Positions 50,404 to 63,800 of a stretch of DNA of 64,000 nt are shown here, piece after piece. The stretch is taken from the NCBI RefSeq assembly GCF_032854445.1, contig NW_027018103.1:17143-81142 (forward strand), given 5' to 3'. Source of the stretch: Liolophura sinensis. Taxonomy: Eukaryota > Mollusca > Polyplacophora > Chitonida > Chitonidae. The position numbers were made by a program, and so were the translations under genes. The stretch's first letter is position 1; each line of letters begins with the position of its first letter. The notes beneath the pieces are model-generated. The model saw nothing but the letters and a program-made list of their open reading frames with translations, had not been told where the DNA came from and ran no database searches.

Positions 50404-53400
50404 AAAAAGTACAACTGATCACTGACGCACATCAATAAGGTTCTAAAAGATGCGGAAATGGCCCAGGCATCGGCAGCTGTTTAAAAAGTTGCAAATTTCC
50501 CTGGTTTCCATGGAGTAAGAGCCGTTGCTGGGCACGTGACTATGACATCAATGATTATTCAATTGTCGCTACAGCCAAAAGTATTGGTCGGAGAGCAACG
50601 CGGTTTGCACCATTCGATTTCTCGTCACAAAATACGTCGGATTAGCCTCTTACTAGCAGCACTGGAACAGTTTTTCCAATTTTGCATTTTTGCCTGGTCT
50701 TTTTGTTAATTTGAAATTGGATACAATCTACTATGTACAATCGCGACTGGTCATTACTATATTCAACTTTTGACTATAAGTTATGTGCCCTTCTGTAGCC
50801 CAGAAGACGTCAAATCTTTGGGCTAAGCCCATTTAACTCACCCAGCAATTGTCTTACTTTTAAGTCCAAGACAATCTCAATGTCTTTATCTACGTGTAGG
50901 AAAACCACACCATTCGTACATAAAAAACACAATGTACTAGATACAGTCTGCTGTAAAAAGTACAACTGATCACTGAACCACATTTATAAGGTTCTAATAG
51001 ATGCGGAATTGGGCCAGGCATCGGCAGCTGTTAAAAAATTGCAAATTTCCCTGGTTTCCATGGAGTAAGAGCCGTTGCTGGGCACGTTACTATGACATCA
51101 ATGATCATTCAATTGTCGCTACAGCCAAAAGTATTAGTCGGAGAGCAACGCGGTTTGCACCATTCGATTTCTCGTCACAAAATACGTCGGATTAGCCTCT
51201 TACCAGCAGCACTGGAACAGTTTTTCCACTTTTGTATTTTTGCCTGGTCTTTTTGTTAATTGAAATCGGATACACTGTACTATGCACAATCGGGACTGGT
51301 CGTTACTATATTCAATTTTTAACTATACGTTATGTGCCCTTCGGTAGCCCAGAAGACGTCAAATCTTTGGGCTAAGCCCATTTAACTCATCCAGCAATTG
51401 TCTTACTTTTCAGTCCAAGACAATCTCAATGTCTTTATCTACGTGTAGAAAAACCACACCATTTGTACATAAAAAACACAATGTACTAGATACAGTCTGC
51501 TGTAAAAAGTACAACTGATCACTGACCCACATCAATAAGGTTCTAAAAGATGCGGAATTGGCCCAGGCATCGGCAGCTGTTTAGAAAATTGCAAATTTCC
51601 CTGGTTTCCATGGAGTAAGAGCCGTTGCTGGGCACGTGACTATGACATCAATGATCATTCAATTGTCGCTACAGCCAAAAGTATTGGTCGGAGAGCAACG
51701 CGGTTTGCACCATTCGATTTCTCGTCACAAAATACGTCGGATTAGCCTCTTACCAGCAGCACTGGAACAGTTTTTCCACTTTTGCATTTTTGCCTGGTCT
51801 TTTTGTTAATTGAAATCGGATACACTGTACTATGCACAATCGCGACTGGTCGTTACTATATTTAACTTTTAACTATACGTTATGTGCCCTTCGGTAGCCC
51901 AGAAGACGTCAAATCTTTGGGCTAAGCCCATTTAACTCATCCAGCAATTGTCTTACTTCTAAGTCCAAGACAATCTCAATGTCTTTATCTACGTGGAGAA
52001 AAACCACACCATTTGTACATAAAAAACACAAGGTACTAGATACAGTCTGCTGTAAAAAGTACAACTGATCACTGACGCACATCAATAAGGTTCTAAAAGA
52101 TGCGGAAATGGCCCAGGCATCGGCAGCTGTTTAAAAAATTGCAAATTTCCCTGGTTTCCATGGAGTAAGAGCCGTTGCTGGGCACGTGACTATGACATCA
52201 ATGATCATTCAATTGTCGCTACAGCCAAAAGTATTGGTCGGAGAGCAACGCGGTTTGCACCATTCGATTTCTCGTCACAAAATACGTCGGATTAGCCTCT
52301 TACCAGCAGCACTGGAACAGTTTTTCCACTTTTGCATTTTTGTTTGGTCTTTTTGTTAATTGAAATCGGATACACTGTACTATCCACAATCGCGACTGGT
52401 CGTTACTATATTCAACTTTTAACTATACGTTATGTGCCCTTCGGTACCCCAGAAGACGTCAAATCTTTGGGCTAAGCCCATTTAACTCATCCAGCAATTG
52501 TCTTACTTTTAAGTCCAAGACAATCTCAATGTCTTTATCTACGTGTAGAAAAACCACACCAGTCGTACATAAAAAACACAAGGTACTAGATACAGTCTGC
52601 TGTAAAAAGTACAACTGATCACTGACGCACATCAATAAGGTTCTAAAAGATGCGGAAATGGCCCAGGCATCGGCAGCTGTTTAAAAAATTGCAAATTTCC
52701 CTGGTTTCCATGGAGTAAGAGCCGTTGCTGGGCACGTGACTATGACATCAATGATCATTCAATTGTCGCTACAGCCAAAAGTATTGGTCGGAGAGCAACG
52801 CGGTTTGCACCATTCGATTTCTCGTGACAAATACGTCGGATTAGCCTCTTACCAGCAGCACTGGAACAATTTTTCCACTTTTGCATTTTTGCCTGTCTTT
52901 TTGTTAATTTGAAATCGGATACAATCTACTATGTACAATCGCGACTGGTCATTACTATATTCAACTTTTGACTGTAAGTTATGTGCCCTTCTGTAGCCCA
53001 TAAGACGTCAAATCTTTGGCTAATCCCATTTAACTCACCCAGCAATTGTCTTACTTCTAAGTCCAAGACAATCTCAATGTCTTTATCTACGTGTAGAAAA
53101 AACCACACCATTCGTACATAAAAAACACAATGTACTAGATACAGTCTGCTGTAAAAAGTACAACTGATCACTGAACCTCATTTATAAGGTTCTAATAGAT
53201 GCGGAATTGGGCCAGGCATCGGCAGCTGTTAAAAAATTGCATATTTCCCTGATTTCCATGGAGTAAGAGCCGTTGCTGGGCACGTGACTATGACATCAAT
53301 GATCATTCAATTGTCGCTACAGCCAAAAGTATTGGTCGGAGAGCAACGCGGTTTGCACCATTCGATTTCTCGTGACAAAATACGTCGGATTAGCCTCTTA

Positions 53401-53703
53401 CCAGCAGCACTGGAACAGTTTTTCCACTTTTGCATTTTTGCCTGGTCTTTTTGTTAATTTGAAATCGGATACAATCTACTATGTACAATCGCGACTGGTC
53501 ATTACTATATTCAACTTTTGACTGTAAGTTATGTGCCCTTCTGTAGCCCAGAAGACGTCAAATCTTTGGGCTCAGCCCATTTAAATCACCCAGCAATTGT
53601 CTTACTTCTAAGTCCAAGACAATCTCAATGTCTTTATCTACGTGTAGAAAAACCAACACCATTTGTACATAAAAAACACAAGGTACTAGATACAGTCTGC
53701 TGT
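49907..53703 (+). repeat. Block C, copy 2 (M92-M98, ~3.80 kb)
   Basis: Matches M79-M85 at an offset of 7098-7100 bp. M92 is the deleted monomer at 497 bp because of one extra T (GGTTTTTTTTG) and one extra A at its start. M94 has CAATTTTTAAC. M97 has four one-base indels (GTGACAAATACG, GCCTGTCTTT, TTTGGCTAATCCC, GAAAAAACC) and CCCATAAGACG. M98 has TGATTTCCATG and ACCAACACC. Several of these are shared with copy 3 (CAATTTTTAAC, CCCATAAGACG, CTAATCCC, TGATTTCC), so copies 2 and 3 are sisters. Confidence 0.92.
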
Positions 53704-55348
53704 AAAAAGTACAACTGATCACTGACGCACATCAATAAGGTTCTAAAAGATGCGGAAATGGCCCAGGCATCGGCAGCTGTTTAAAAAATTGCAAATTTCC
53801 CTGGTTTCCATGGAGTAAGAGCCGTTGCTGGGCACGTGACTATGACATCAATGATTATTCAATTGTCGCTACAGCCAAAAGTATTGGTCGGAGAGCAACG
53901 CGGTTTGCACCATTCGATTTCTCGTGACAAAATACGTCGGATTAGCCTCTTACCAGCAGCACTGGAACAGTTTTTCCACTTTTGCATTTTTGTTTGGTCT
54001 TTTTGTTAATTGAAATCGGATACACTGTACTATCCACAATCGCGACTGGTCGTTACTATATTCAACTTTTAACTATACGTTATGTGCCCTTCGGTACCCC
54101 AGAAGACGTCAAATCTTTGGGCTAAGCCCATTTAACTCATCCAGCAATTGTCTTACTTTTAAGTCCAAGACAATCTCAATGTCTTTATCTACGTGTAGAA
54201 AAACCACACCAGTCGTACATAAAAAACACAAGGTACTAGATACAGTCTGCTGTAAAAAGTACAACTGATCACTGACGCACATCATAAGGTTCTAAAAGAT
54301 GCGGAAATGGCCCAGGCATCGGCAGCTGTTTAAAAATTGCAAATTTCCCTGGTTTCCATGGAGTAAGAGCCGTTGCTGGGCACGTGACTATGACATCAAT
54401 GATCATTCAATTGTCGCTACAGCCAAAAGTATTGGTCGGAGAGCAACGCGGTTTGCACCATTCGATTTCTCGTGACAAAATACGTCGGATTAGCCTCTTA
54501 CCAGCAGCACTGGAACAATTTTTCCACTTTTGCATTTTTGCCTGGTCTTTTTGTTAATTTGAAATCGGATACAATCTACTATGTACAATCGCGACTGGTC
54601 ATTACTATATTCAACTTTTGACTGTAAGTTATGTGCCCTTCTGTAGCCCAGAAGACGTCAAATCTTTGGGCTAATCCCATTTAACTCACCCAGCAATTGT
54701 CTTACTTCTAAGTCCAAGACAATCTCAATGTCTTTATCTACGTGTAGAAAAACCACACCATTCGTACATAAAAAACACAATGTACTAGATACAGTCTGCT
54801 GTAAAAAGTACAACTGATCACTGAACCTCATTTATAAGGTTCTAATAGATGCGGAATTGGGCCAGGCATCGGCAGCTGTTAAAAAATTGCATATTTCCCT
54901 GATTTCCATGGAGTAAGAGCCGTTGCTGGGCACGTGACTATGACATCAATGATCATTCAATTGTCGCTACAGCCAAAAGTATTGGTCGGAGAGCAACGCG
55001 GTTTGCACCATTCGATTTCTCGTGACAAAATACGTCGGATTAGCCTCTTACCAGCAGCACCAGTTTTTTCCACTTTTGCATTTTTGCCTGGTCTTTTTGT
55101 TAATTTGAAATCGGATACAATCTACTATGTACAATCGCGACTGGTCATTACTATATTCAACTTTTGACTGTAAGTTATGTGCCCTTCTGTAGCCCAGAAG
55201 ACGTCAAATCTTTGGGCTCAGCCCATTTAAATCACCCAGCAATTGTCTTACTTCTAAGTCCAAGACAATCTCAATGTCTTTATCTACGTGTAGAAAAACC
55301 ACACCATTTGTACATAAAAAACACAAGGTACTAGATACAGTCTGCTGT
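52054..55348 (+). repeat. Three-monomer tandem duplication, 1650-bp shift (M96-M98 and M99-M101)
   Basis: M99, M100 and M101 repeat M96, M97 and M98 at an offset of 1650 bp. Markers are TATCCACAATC with CGGTACCCC and CAGTCGTAC; GGAACAATTT with CTAATCCC; and AACCTCAT with TGATTTCC and GGGCTCAGCCC. M99 begins like M86 (GATTATTC) and ends like M96. M101 is 546 bp because CACTGGAACAG has become CACCAG, five bases shorter, with one extra T. M100 is two bases short. Confidence 0.88.
53704..54253 (+). repeat. Chimeric monomer M99, crossover site
   Basis: The first ~170 bases with GATTATTC match the monomer that follows an AACCTCAT/B monomer elsewhere (M8, M20, M52, M86, M102). The last ~200 bases with TATCCACAATC, CGGTACCCC and CAGTCGTAC match M83, M96 and M115. 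An unequal crossover between an M86-like and an M96-like monomer gives exactly this product and the 1650-bp duplication around it. The breakpoint lies between offsets ~170 and ~340. Confidence 0.78.
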
Positions 55349-58300
55349 AAAAAGTACAACTGATCACTGACGCACATCAATAAGGTTCTAAAAGATGCGG
55401 AAATGGCCCAGGCATCGGCAGCTGTTTAAAAAATTGCATATTTCCCTGGTTTCCATGGAGTAAGAGCCGTTGCTGGGCACGTGACTATGACATCAATGAT
55501 TATTTCAATTGTCGCTACAGCCAAAAGTATTGGTCGGAGAGCAACGCGGTTTGCACCATTCGATTTCTCGTCACAAAATACGTCGGATTAGCCTCTTACC
55601 AGCAGCACTGGAACAGTTTTTCCACTTTTGCATTTTTGCCTGGTCTTTTTGTTAATTTGAAATCGGATACAATCTACTATGTACAATCGCGACTGGTCAT
55701 TACTATATTCAACTTTTGACTGTAAGTTATGTGCCCTTCTGTAGCCCCCAGAAGACGTCAAATCTTTGGGCTAAACCCATTTAACTCACCCAGCAATTGT
55801 CTTACTTCTAAGTCCAAGACAATCTCAATGTCTTTATCTACGTGTAGAAAAACCACACCATTTGTACATAAAAAACACAATGTACTAGATACAGTCTGCT
55901 GTAAAAAGTACAACTGATCACTGACCCACATCAATAAGGTTCTAAAAGATGCGGAATTGGCCCAGGCATCGGCAGCTGTTTAGAAAATTGCAAATTTCCC
56001 TGGTTTCCATGGAGTAAGAGCCGTTGCTGGGCACGTGACTATGACATCAATGATCATTCAATTGTCGCTACAGCCAAAAGTATTGGTCGGAGAGCAACGC
56101 GGTTTGCACCATTCGATTTCTTGTCACAAAATACGTCGGATTAGCCTCTTACCAGCAGCACTGGAACAGTTTTTCCACTTTTGCATTTTTGCCTGGTCTT
56201 TTTGTTAATTGAAATCGGATACACTGTACTATGCACAATCGCGACTGGTCGTTACTATATTCAACTTTTAACTATACGTTATGTGCCCTTCGGTAGCCCA
56301 GAAGACGTCAAATCTTTGGGCTAAGCCCATTTAACTCATCCAGCAATTGTCTTACTTCTAAGTCCAAGACAATCTCAATGTCTTTATCTACGTGTAGAAA
56401 AACCACACCATTCGTACATAAAAAACACAATGTACTAGATACAGTCTGCCGTAAAAAGTACAACTGATCACTGACGCACATCAATAAGGTTCTAAAAGAT
56501 GCGGAAATGGTCCAGGCATCGGCAGCTGTTTAAAAAATTGCAAATTTCCCTGGTTTCCATGGAGTAAGAGCCGTTGCTGGGCACGTGACTATGACATCAA
56601 TGATCATTCAATTGTCGCTACAGCCAAAAGTATTGGTCGGAGAGCAACGCGGTTTGCACCATTCGATTTCTCGTGACAAAATACGTCGGATTAGCCTCTT
56701 ACCAGCAGCACTGAAACAGTTTTTCCACTTTTGCATTTTTGCCTGGTCTTTTTGTTAATTTGAAATCGGATACAATCTACTATGTACAATCGCGACTGGT
56801 CATTACTATATTCAACTTTTGACTGTAAGTTATGTGCCCTTCTGTAGCCCAGAAGACGTCAAATCTTTGGGCTAAGCCCATTTAACTCATCCAGCAATTG
56901 TCTTACTTCTAAGTCCAAGACAATCTCAATGTCTTTATCTACGTGTAGAAAAACCACACCATTTGTACATAAAAAACACAAGGTACTAGATACAGTCTGC
57001 TGTAAAAAGTACAACTGATCACTGAACCACATCAATAAGGTTCTAAAAGATGCGGAAATGGCCCAGGCATCGGCAGCTGTTTAAAAAATTGCAAATTTCC
57101 CTGGTTTCCATGGAGTAAGAGCCGTTGCTGGGCACGTGACTATGACATCAATGATCATTCAATTGTCGCTACAGCCAAAAGTATTGGTCGGAGAGCAACG
57201 CGGTTTCCACCATTCGATTTCTCGTCACAAAATACGTCGGATTAGCCTCTTACTAGCAGCACTGGAACAGTTTTTCCACTTTTGCATTTTTGCCTGGTCT
57301 TTTTGTTAATTGAAATCGGATACACTGTACTATGCACAATCGCGACTGGTCGTTACTATATTCAACTTTTAACTATACGTTATGTGCCCTTCGGTAGCCC
57401 AGAAGACGTCAAATCTTTGGGCTAAGCCCATTTAACTCAGCCAGCAATTGTCTTACTTCTAAGTCCAAGACAATCTCAATGTCTTTATCTACGTGTAGAA
57501 AAACCACACCATTCGTACATAAAAAACACAATGTACTAGATACAGTCTGCCGTAAAAAGTACAACTGATCACTGACGCACATCAATAAGGTTCTAAAAGA
57601 TGCGGAAATGGCCCAGGCATCGGCAGCTGTTTAAAAAATTGCAAATTTCCCTGGTTTCCATGGAGTAAGAGCCGTTGCTGGGCACGTGACTATGACATCA
57701 ATGATCATTCAATTGTCGCTACAGCCAAAAGTATTGGTCGGAGAGCAACGCGGTTTGCACCATTCGATTTCTCGTCACAAAATACGTCGGATTAGCCTCT
57801 TACCAGCAGCACTGAAACAGTTTTTCCCACTTTTGCATTTTTGCCTGGTCTTTTTGTTAATTTGAAATCGGATACAATCTACTATGTACAATCGCGACTG
57901 GTCATTACTATATTCAACTTTTGACTGTAAGTTATGTGCCCTTCTGTAGCCCAGAAGACGTCAAATCTTTGGGCTAAGCCCATTTAACTCATCCAGCAAT
58001 TGTCTTACTTTTAAGTCCAAGACAATCTCAATGTCTTTATCTACGTGTAGAAAAACCACACCATTTGTACATAAAAAACACAAGGTACTAGATACAGTCT
58101 GCTGTAAAAAGTACAACTGATCACTGAACCACATCAATAAGGTTCTAAAAGATGCGGAAATGGCCCAGGCATCGGCAGCTGTTTAAAAAATTGCAAATTT
58201 CCCTGGTTTCCATGGAGTAAGAGCCGTTGCTGGGCACGTGACTATGACATCAATGATCATTCAATTGTCGCTACAGCCAAAAGTATTGGTCGGAGAGCAA

Positions 58301-60306
58301 CGCGGTTTCCACCATTCGATTTCTCGTCACAAAATACGTCGGATTAGCCTCATACTAGCAGCACTGGAACAGTTTTTCCACTTTTGCATTTTTGCCTGGT
58401 CTTTTTGTTAATTGAAATCGGATACACTGTACTATGCACAATCGAGACTGGTCGTTACTATATTCAACTTTTAACTATACGTTATGTGCCCTTCGGTAGC
58501 CCAGAAGACGTCAAATCTTTGGGCTAAGCCCATTTAACTCATCCAGCAATTGTCTTACTTTTAAGTCCAAGACAATTTCAATGTCTTTATCTACGTGTAG
58601 AAAAACCACACCATTCGTACATAAAAAACACAAGGTACTAGATACAGTCTGCTGTAAAAAGTACAACTGATCACTGAACCACATTTATAAGGTTCTAATA
58701 GATGCGGAATTGGGCCAGGCATCGGCAGCTGTTTAAAAAATTGCAAATTTCCCTGGTTTCCATGGAGTAAGAGCCGTTGCTGGGCACGTGACTATGACAT
58801 CAATGATCATTCAATTGTTGCTACAGCCAAAAGTATTAGTCGGAGAGCAACGCGGTTTGCACCATTCGATTTCTCGTGACAAAATACCTCGGATTAGCCT
58901 CTTACCAGCAGCACTGGAACAGTTTTTCCACTTTTGCATTTTTGCCTGGTCTTTTTGTTAATTTGAAATCGGATACACTCTACTATGCACAATCGCGACT
59001 GGTCATTACTATATTCAACTTTTGACTGTAAGTTATGTGCCCTTCTGTAGCCCAGAAGACGTCAAATCTTTGGGCTAAGCCCATTTAACTCACCCAGCAA
59101 TTGTCTTACTTCTAAGTCCAAGACAATCTCAATGTCTTTATCTACGTGTAGAAAAACCACACCATTCGTACATAAAAAACACAATGTACTAGATACAGTC
59201 TGCTGTAAAAAGTACAACTGATCACTGACGCACATCAATAAGGTTCTAAAAGATGCGGAAATGGCCCAGGCATCGGCAGCTGTTTAAAAAATTGCAAATT
59301 TCCCTGGTTTCCATGGAGTAAGAGCCGTTGCTGGGCACGTGACTATGACATCAATGATCATTCAATTGTCGCTACAGCCAAAAGTATTGGTCGGAGAGCA
59401 ACGCGGTTTGCACCATTCGATTTCTCGTCACAAAATACGTCGGATTAGCCTCTTACCAGCAGCACTAGAACAGTTTTTCCACTTTTGCATTTTTGTTTGG
59501 TCTTTTTGTTAATTGAAATCGGATACACTGTACTATGCACAATCGCGACTGGTCGTTACTATATTCAACTTTTAACTATACGTTATGTGCCCTTCGGTAG
59601 CCCAGAAGACGTCAAATCTTTGGGCTAAGCCCATTTAACTCATCCAGCAATTGTCTTACTTTTAAGTCCAAGACAATCTCAATGTCTTTATCTACGTGTA
59701 GAAAAACCACACCATTTGTACATAAAAAACACAAGGTACTAGATACAGTCTGCTGTAAAAAGAACAACTGATCACTGAACCACATCAATAAGGTTCTAAA
59801 AGATGCGGAAATGGCCCAGGCATCGACAGCTGTTTAAAAAATTGCAAATTTCCCTGGTTTCCATGGAGTAAGAGCCGTTGCTGGGCACGTGACTATGACA
59901 TCAATGATCATTCAATTGTCGCTACAGCCAAAAGTATTGGTCGGAGAGCAACGCGGTTTGCACCATTCGATTTCTCGTCACAAAATACGTCGGATTAGCC
60001 TCTTACCAGCAGCACTGGAACAGTTTTTCCACTTTTGCATTTTTGCCTGGTCTTTTTGTTAATTGAAATCGGATACACTGTACTATGCACAATCGAGACT
60101 GGTCGTTACTATATTCAACTTTTAACTATACGTTATGTGCCCTTCGGTAGCCCAGAAGACGTCAAATCTTTGGGCTAAGCCCATTTAACTCATCCAGCAA
60201 TTGTCTTACTTTTAAGTCCAAGACAATTTCAATGTCTTTATCTACGTGTAGAAAAACCACACCATTCGTACATAAAAAACACAAGGTACTAGATACAGTC
60301 TGCTGT
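55349..60306 (+). repeat. Segment M102-M110, alternating A/B with a local dimer
   Basis: M102 is B with GATTATTTC and AGCCCCCAG (554 bp). M103-M104 and M105-M106 form A/B pairs of 1101 and 1102 bp; M103 and M105 both end TCTGCCGT, seen nowhere else, and M104 and M106 both have CACTGAAACAG. M105 and M107 share TTTCCACC. M107 and M110 share TCGAGACTGG with ACAATTTCAATG. M108 is a hybrid (TTTGAAATC, then A-like CACTCTACTATGCAC, then B-like CATTACT) with TTGTTGC and ATACCTCGG. M110 has CATCGACAGC, which removes the CAGCTG site. Confidence 0.82.
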
Positions 60307-60800
60307 AAAAAGTACAACTGATCACTGAACCACATTTATAAGGTTCTAATAGATGCGGAATTGGGCCAGGCATCGGCAGCTGTTAAAAAATTGCATATTT
60401 CCCTGGTTTCCATGGAGTAAGAGCCGTTGCTGGGCACGTGACTATGACATCAATGATCATTCAATTGTCGCTACAGCCAAAAGTATTGGTCGGAGAGCAA
60501 CGCGGTTTGCACCATTCGATTTCTCGTCACAAAATACGTCGGATTAGCCTCTTACCAGCAGCACTGGAACAGTTTTTCCACTTTTGCATTTTTGCCTGGT
60601 TTTTTTGTTAATTGAAATTAATTGTTAATTGTGCTCTTCTGTAGCCCAGAAGACGTCAAATCTTTGGGCTAAGCCCATTTAACTCACCCAGCAATTGTCT
60701 TATTTCTAAGTCCAAGACAATCTCAATGTCTTTATCTACGTGTAGAAAAACCACACCATTTGTACACAAAAAACACAAGGTACTAGATACAGTCTGCTGT
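60307..60800 (+). repeat. Deleted, recombinant monomer M111 (494 bp)
   Basis: Same junction (60608-60631) and same M71-type 3' end as M92, including GTACACAAAAAAC, which M92 alone shares. The 5' haplotype is different, and the GTT form before the A-run accounts for the missing base. Exchange between offsets ~95 and ~300 is required. The next monomer, M112, matches M93 including its private GTTTAAAAAGTTGC. Confidence 0.9.
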
Positions 60801-63800
60801 AAAAAGTACAACTGATCACTGACGCACATCAATAAGGTTCTAAAAGATGCGGAAATGGCCCAGGCATCGGCAGCTGTTTAAAAAGTTGCAAATTTCCCTG
60901 GTTTCCATGGAGTAAGAGCCGTTGCTGGGCACGTGACTATGACATCAATGATTATTCAATTGTCGCTACAGCCAAAAGTATTGGTCGGAGAGCAACGCGG
61001 TTTGCACCATTCGATTTCTCGTCACAAAATACGTCGGATTAGCCTCTTACTAGCAGCACTGGAACAGTTTTTCCAATTTTGCATTTTTGCCTGGTCTTTT
61101 TGTTAATTTGAAATTGGATACAATCTACTATGTACAATCGCGACTGGTCATTACTATATTCAACTTTTGACTATAAGTTATGTGCCCTTCTGTAGCCCAG
61201 AAGACGTCAAATCTTTGGGCTAAGCCCATTTAACTCACCCAGCAATTGTCTTACTTTTAAGTCCAAGACAATCTCAATGTCTTTATCTACGTGTAGGAAA
61301 ACCACACCATTCGTACATAAAAAACACAATGTACTAGATACAGTCTGCTGTAAAAAGTACAACTGATCACTGAACCACATTTATAAGGTTCTAATAGATG
61401 CGGAATTGGGCCAGGCATCGGCAGCTGTTAAAAAATTGCAAATTTCCCTGGTTTCCATGGAGTAAGAGCCGTTGCTGGGCACGTTACTATGACATCAATG
61501 ATCATTCAATTGTCGCTACAGCCAAAAGTATTAGTCGGAGAGCAACGCGGTTTGCACCATTCGATTTCTCGTCACAAAATACGTCGGATTAGCCTCTTAC
61601 CAGCAGCACTGGAACAGTTTTTCCACTTTTGTATTTTTGCCTGGTCTTTTTGTTAATTGAAATCGGATACACTGTACTATGCACAATCGGGACTGGTCGT
61701 TACTATATTCAATTTTTAACTATACGTTATGTGCCCTTCGGTAGCCCAGAAGACGTCAAATCTTTGGGCTAAGCCCATTTAACTCATCCAGCAATTGTCT
61801 TACTTTTCAGTCCAAGACAATCTCAATGTCTTTATCTACGTGTAGAAAAACCACACCATTTGTACATAAAAAACACAATGTACTAGATACAGTCTGCTGT
61901 AAAAAGTACAACTGATCACTGACCCACATCAATAACGTTCTAAAAGATGCGGAATTGGCCCAGGCATCGGCAGCTGTTTAGAAAATTGCAAATTTCCCTG
62001 GTTTCCATGGAGTAAGAGCCGTTGCTGGGCACGTGACTATGACATCAATGATCATTCAATTGTCGCTACAGCCAAAAGTATTGGTCGGAGAGCAACGCGG
62101 TTTGCACCATTCGATTTCTCGTCACAAAATACGTCGGATTAGCCTCTTACCAGCAGCACTGGAACAGTTTTTCCACTTTTGCATTTTTGCCTGGTCTTTT
62201 TGTTAATTGAAATCGGATACACTGTACTATGCACAATCGCGACTGGTCGTTACTATATTTAACTTTTAACTATACGTTATGTGCCCTTCGGTAGCCCAGA
62301 AGACGTCAAATCTTTGGGCTAAGCCCATTTAACTCATCCAGCAATTGTCTTACTTCTAAGTCCAAGACAATCTCAATGTCTTTATCTACGTGGAGAAAAA
62401 CCACACCATTTGTACATAAAAAACACAAGGTACTAGATACAGTCTGCTGTAAAAAGTACAACTGATCACTGACGCACATCAATAAGGTTCTAAAAGATGC
62501 GGAAATGGCCCAGGCATCGGCAGCTGTTTAAAAAATTGCAAATTTCCCTGGTTTCCATGGAGTAAGAGCCGTTGCTGGGCACGTGACTATGACATCAATG
62601 ATCATTCAATTGTCGCTACAGCCAAAAGTATTGGTCGGAGAGCAACGCGGTTTGCACCATTCGATTTCTCGTCACAAAATACGTCGGATTAGCCTCTTAC
62701 CAGCAGCACTGGAACAGTTTTTCCACTTTTGCATTTTTGTTTGGTCTTTTTGTTAATTGAAATCGGATACACTGTACTATCCACAATCGCGACTGGTCGT
62801 TACTATATTCAACTTTTAACTATACGTTATGTGCCCTTCGGTACCCCAGAAGACGTCAAATCTTTGGGCTAAGCCCATTTAACTCATCCAGCAATTGTCT
62901 TACTTTTAAGTCCAAGACAATCTCAATGTCTTTATCTACGTGTAGAAAAACCACACCAGTCGTACATAAAAAACACAAGGTACTAGATACAGTCTGCTGT
63001 AAAAAGTACAACTGATCACTGACGCACATCAATAAGGTTCTAAAAGATGCGGAAATGGCCCAGGCATCGGCAGCTGTTTAAAAAATTGCAAATTTCCCTG
63101 GTTTCCATGGAGTAAGAGCCGTTGCTGGGCACGTGACTATGACATCAATGATCATTCAATTGTCGCTACAGCCAAAAGTATTGGTCGGAGAGCAACGCGG
63201 TTTGCACCATTCGATTTCTCGTCACAAAATACGTCGGATTAGCCTCTTACCAGCAGCACTGGAACAATTTTTCCACTTTTGCATTTTTGCCTGGTCTTTT
63301 TGTTAATTTGAAATCGGATACAATCTACTATGTACAATCGCGACTGGTCATTACTATATTCAACTTTTGACTGTAAGTTATGTGCCCTTCTGTAGCCCAT
63401 AAGACGTCAAATCTTTGGGCTAATCCCATTTAACTCACCCAGCAATTGTCTTACTTCTAAGTCCAAGACAATCTCAATGTCTTTATCTACGTGTAGAAAA
63501 ACCACACCATTCGTACATAAAAAACACAATGTACTAGATACAGTCTGCTGTAAAAAGTACAACTGATCACTGAACCTCATTTATAAGGTTCTAATAGATG
63601 CGGAATTGGGCCAGGCATCGGCAGCTGTTAAAAAATTGCATATTTCCCTGATTTCCATGGAGTAAGAGCCGTTGCTGGGCACGTGACTATGACATCAATG
63701 ATCATTCAATTGTCGCTACAGCCAAAAGTATTGGTCGGAGAGCAACGCGGTTTGCACCATTCGATTTCTCGTGACAAAATACGTCGGATTAGCCTCTTAC

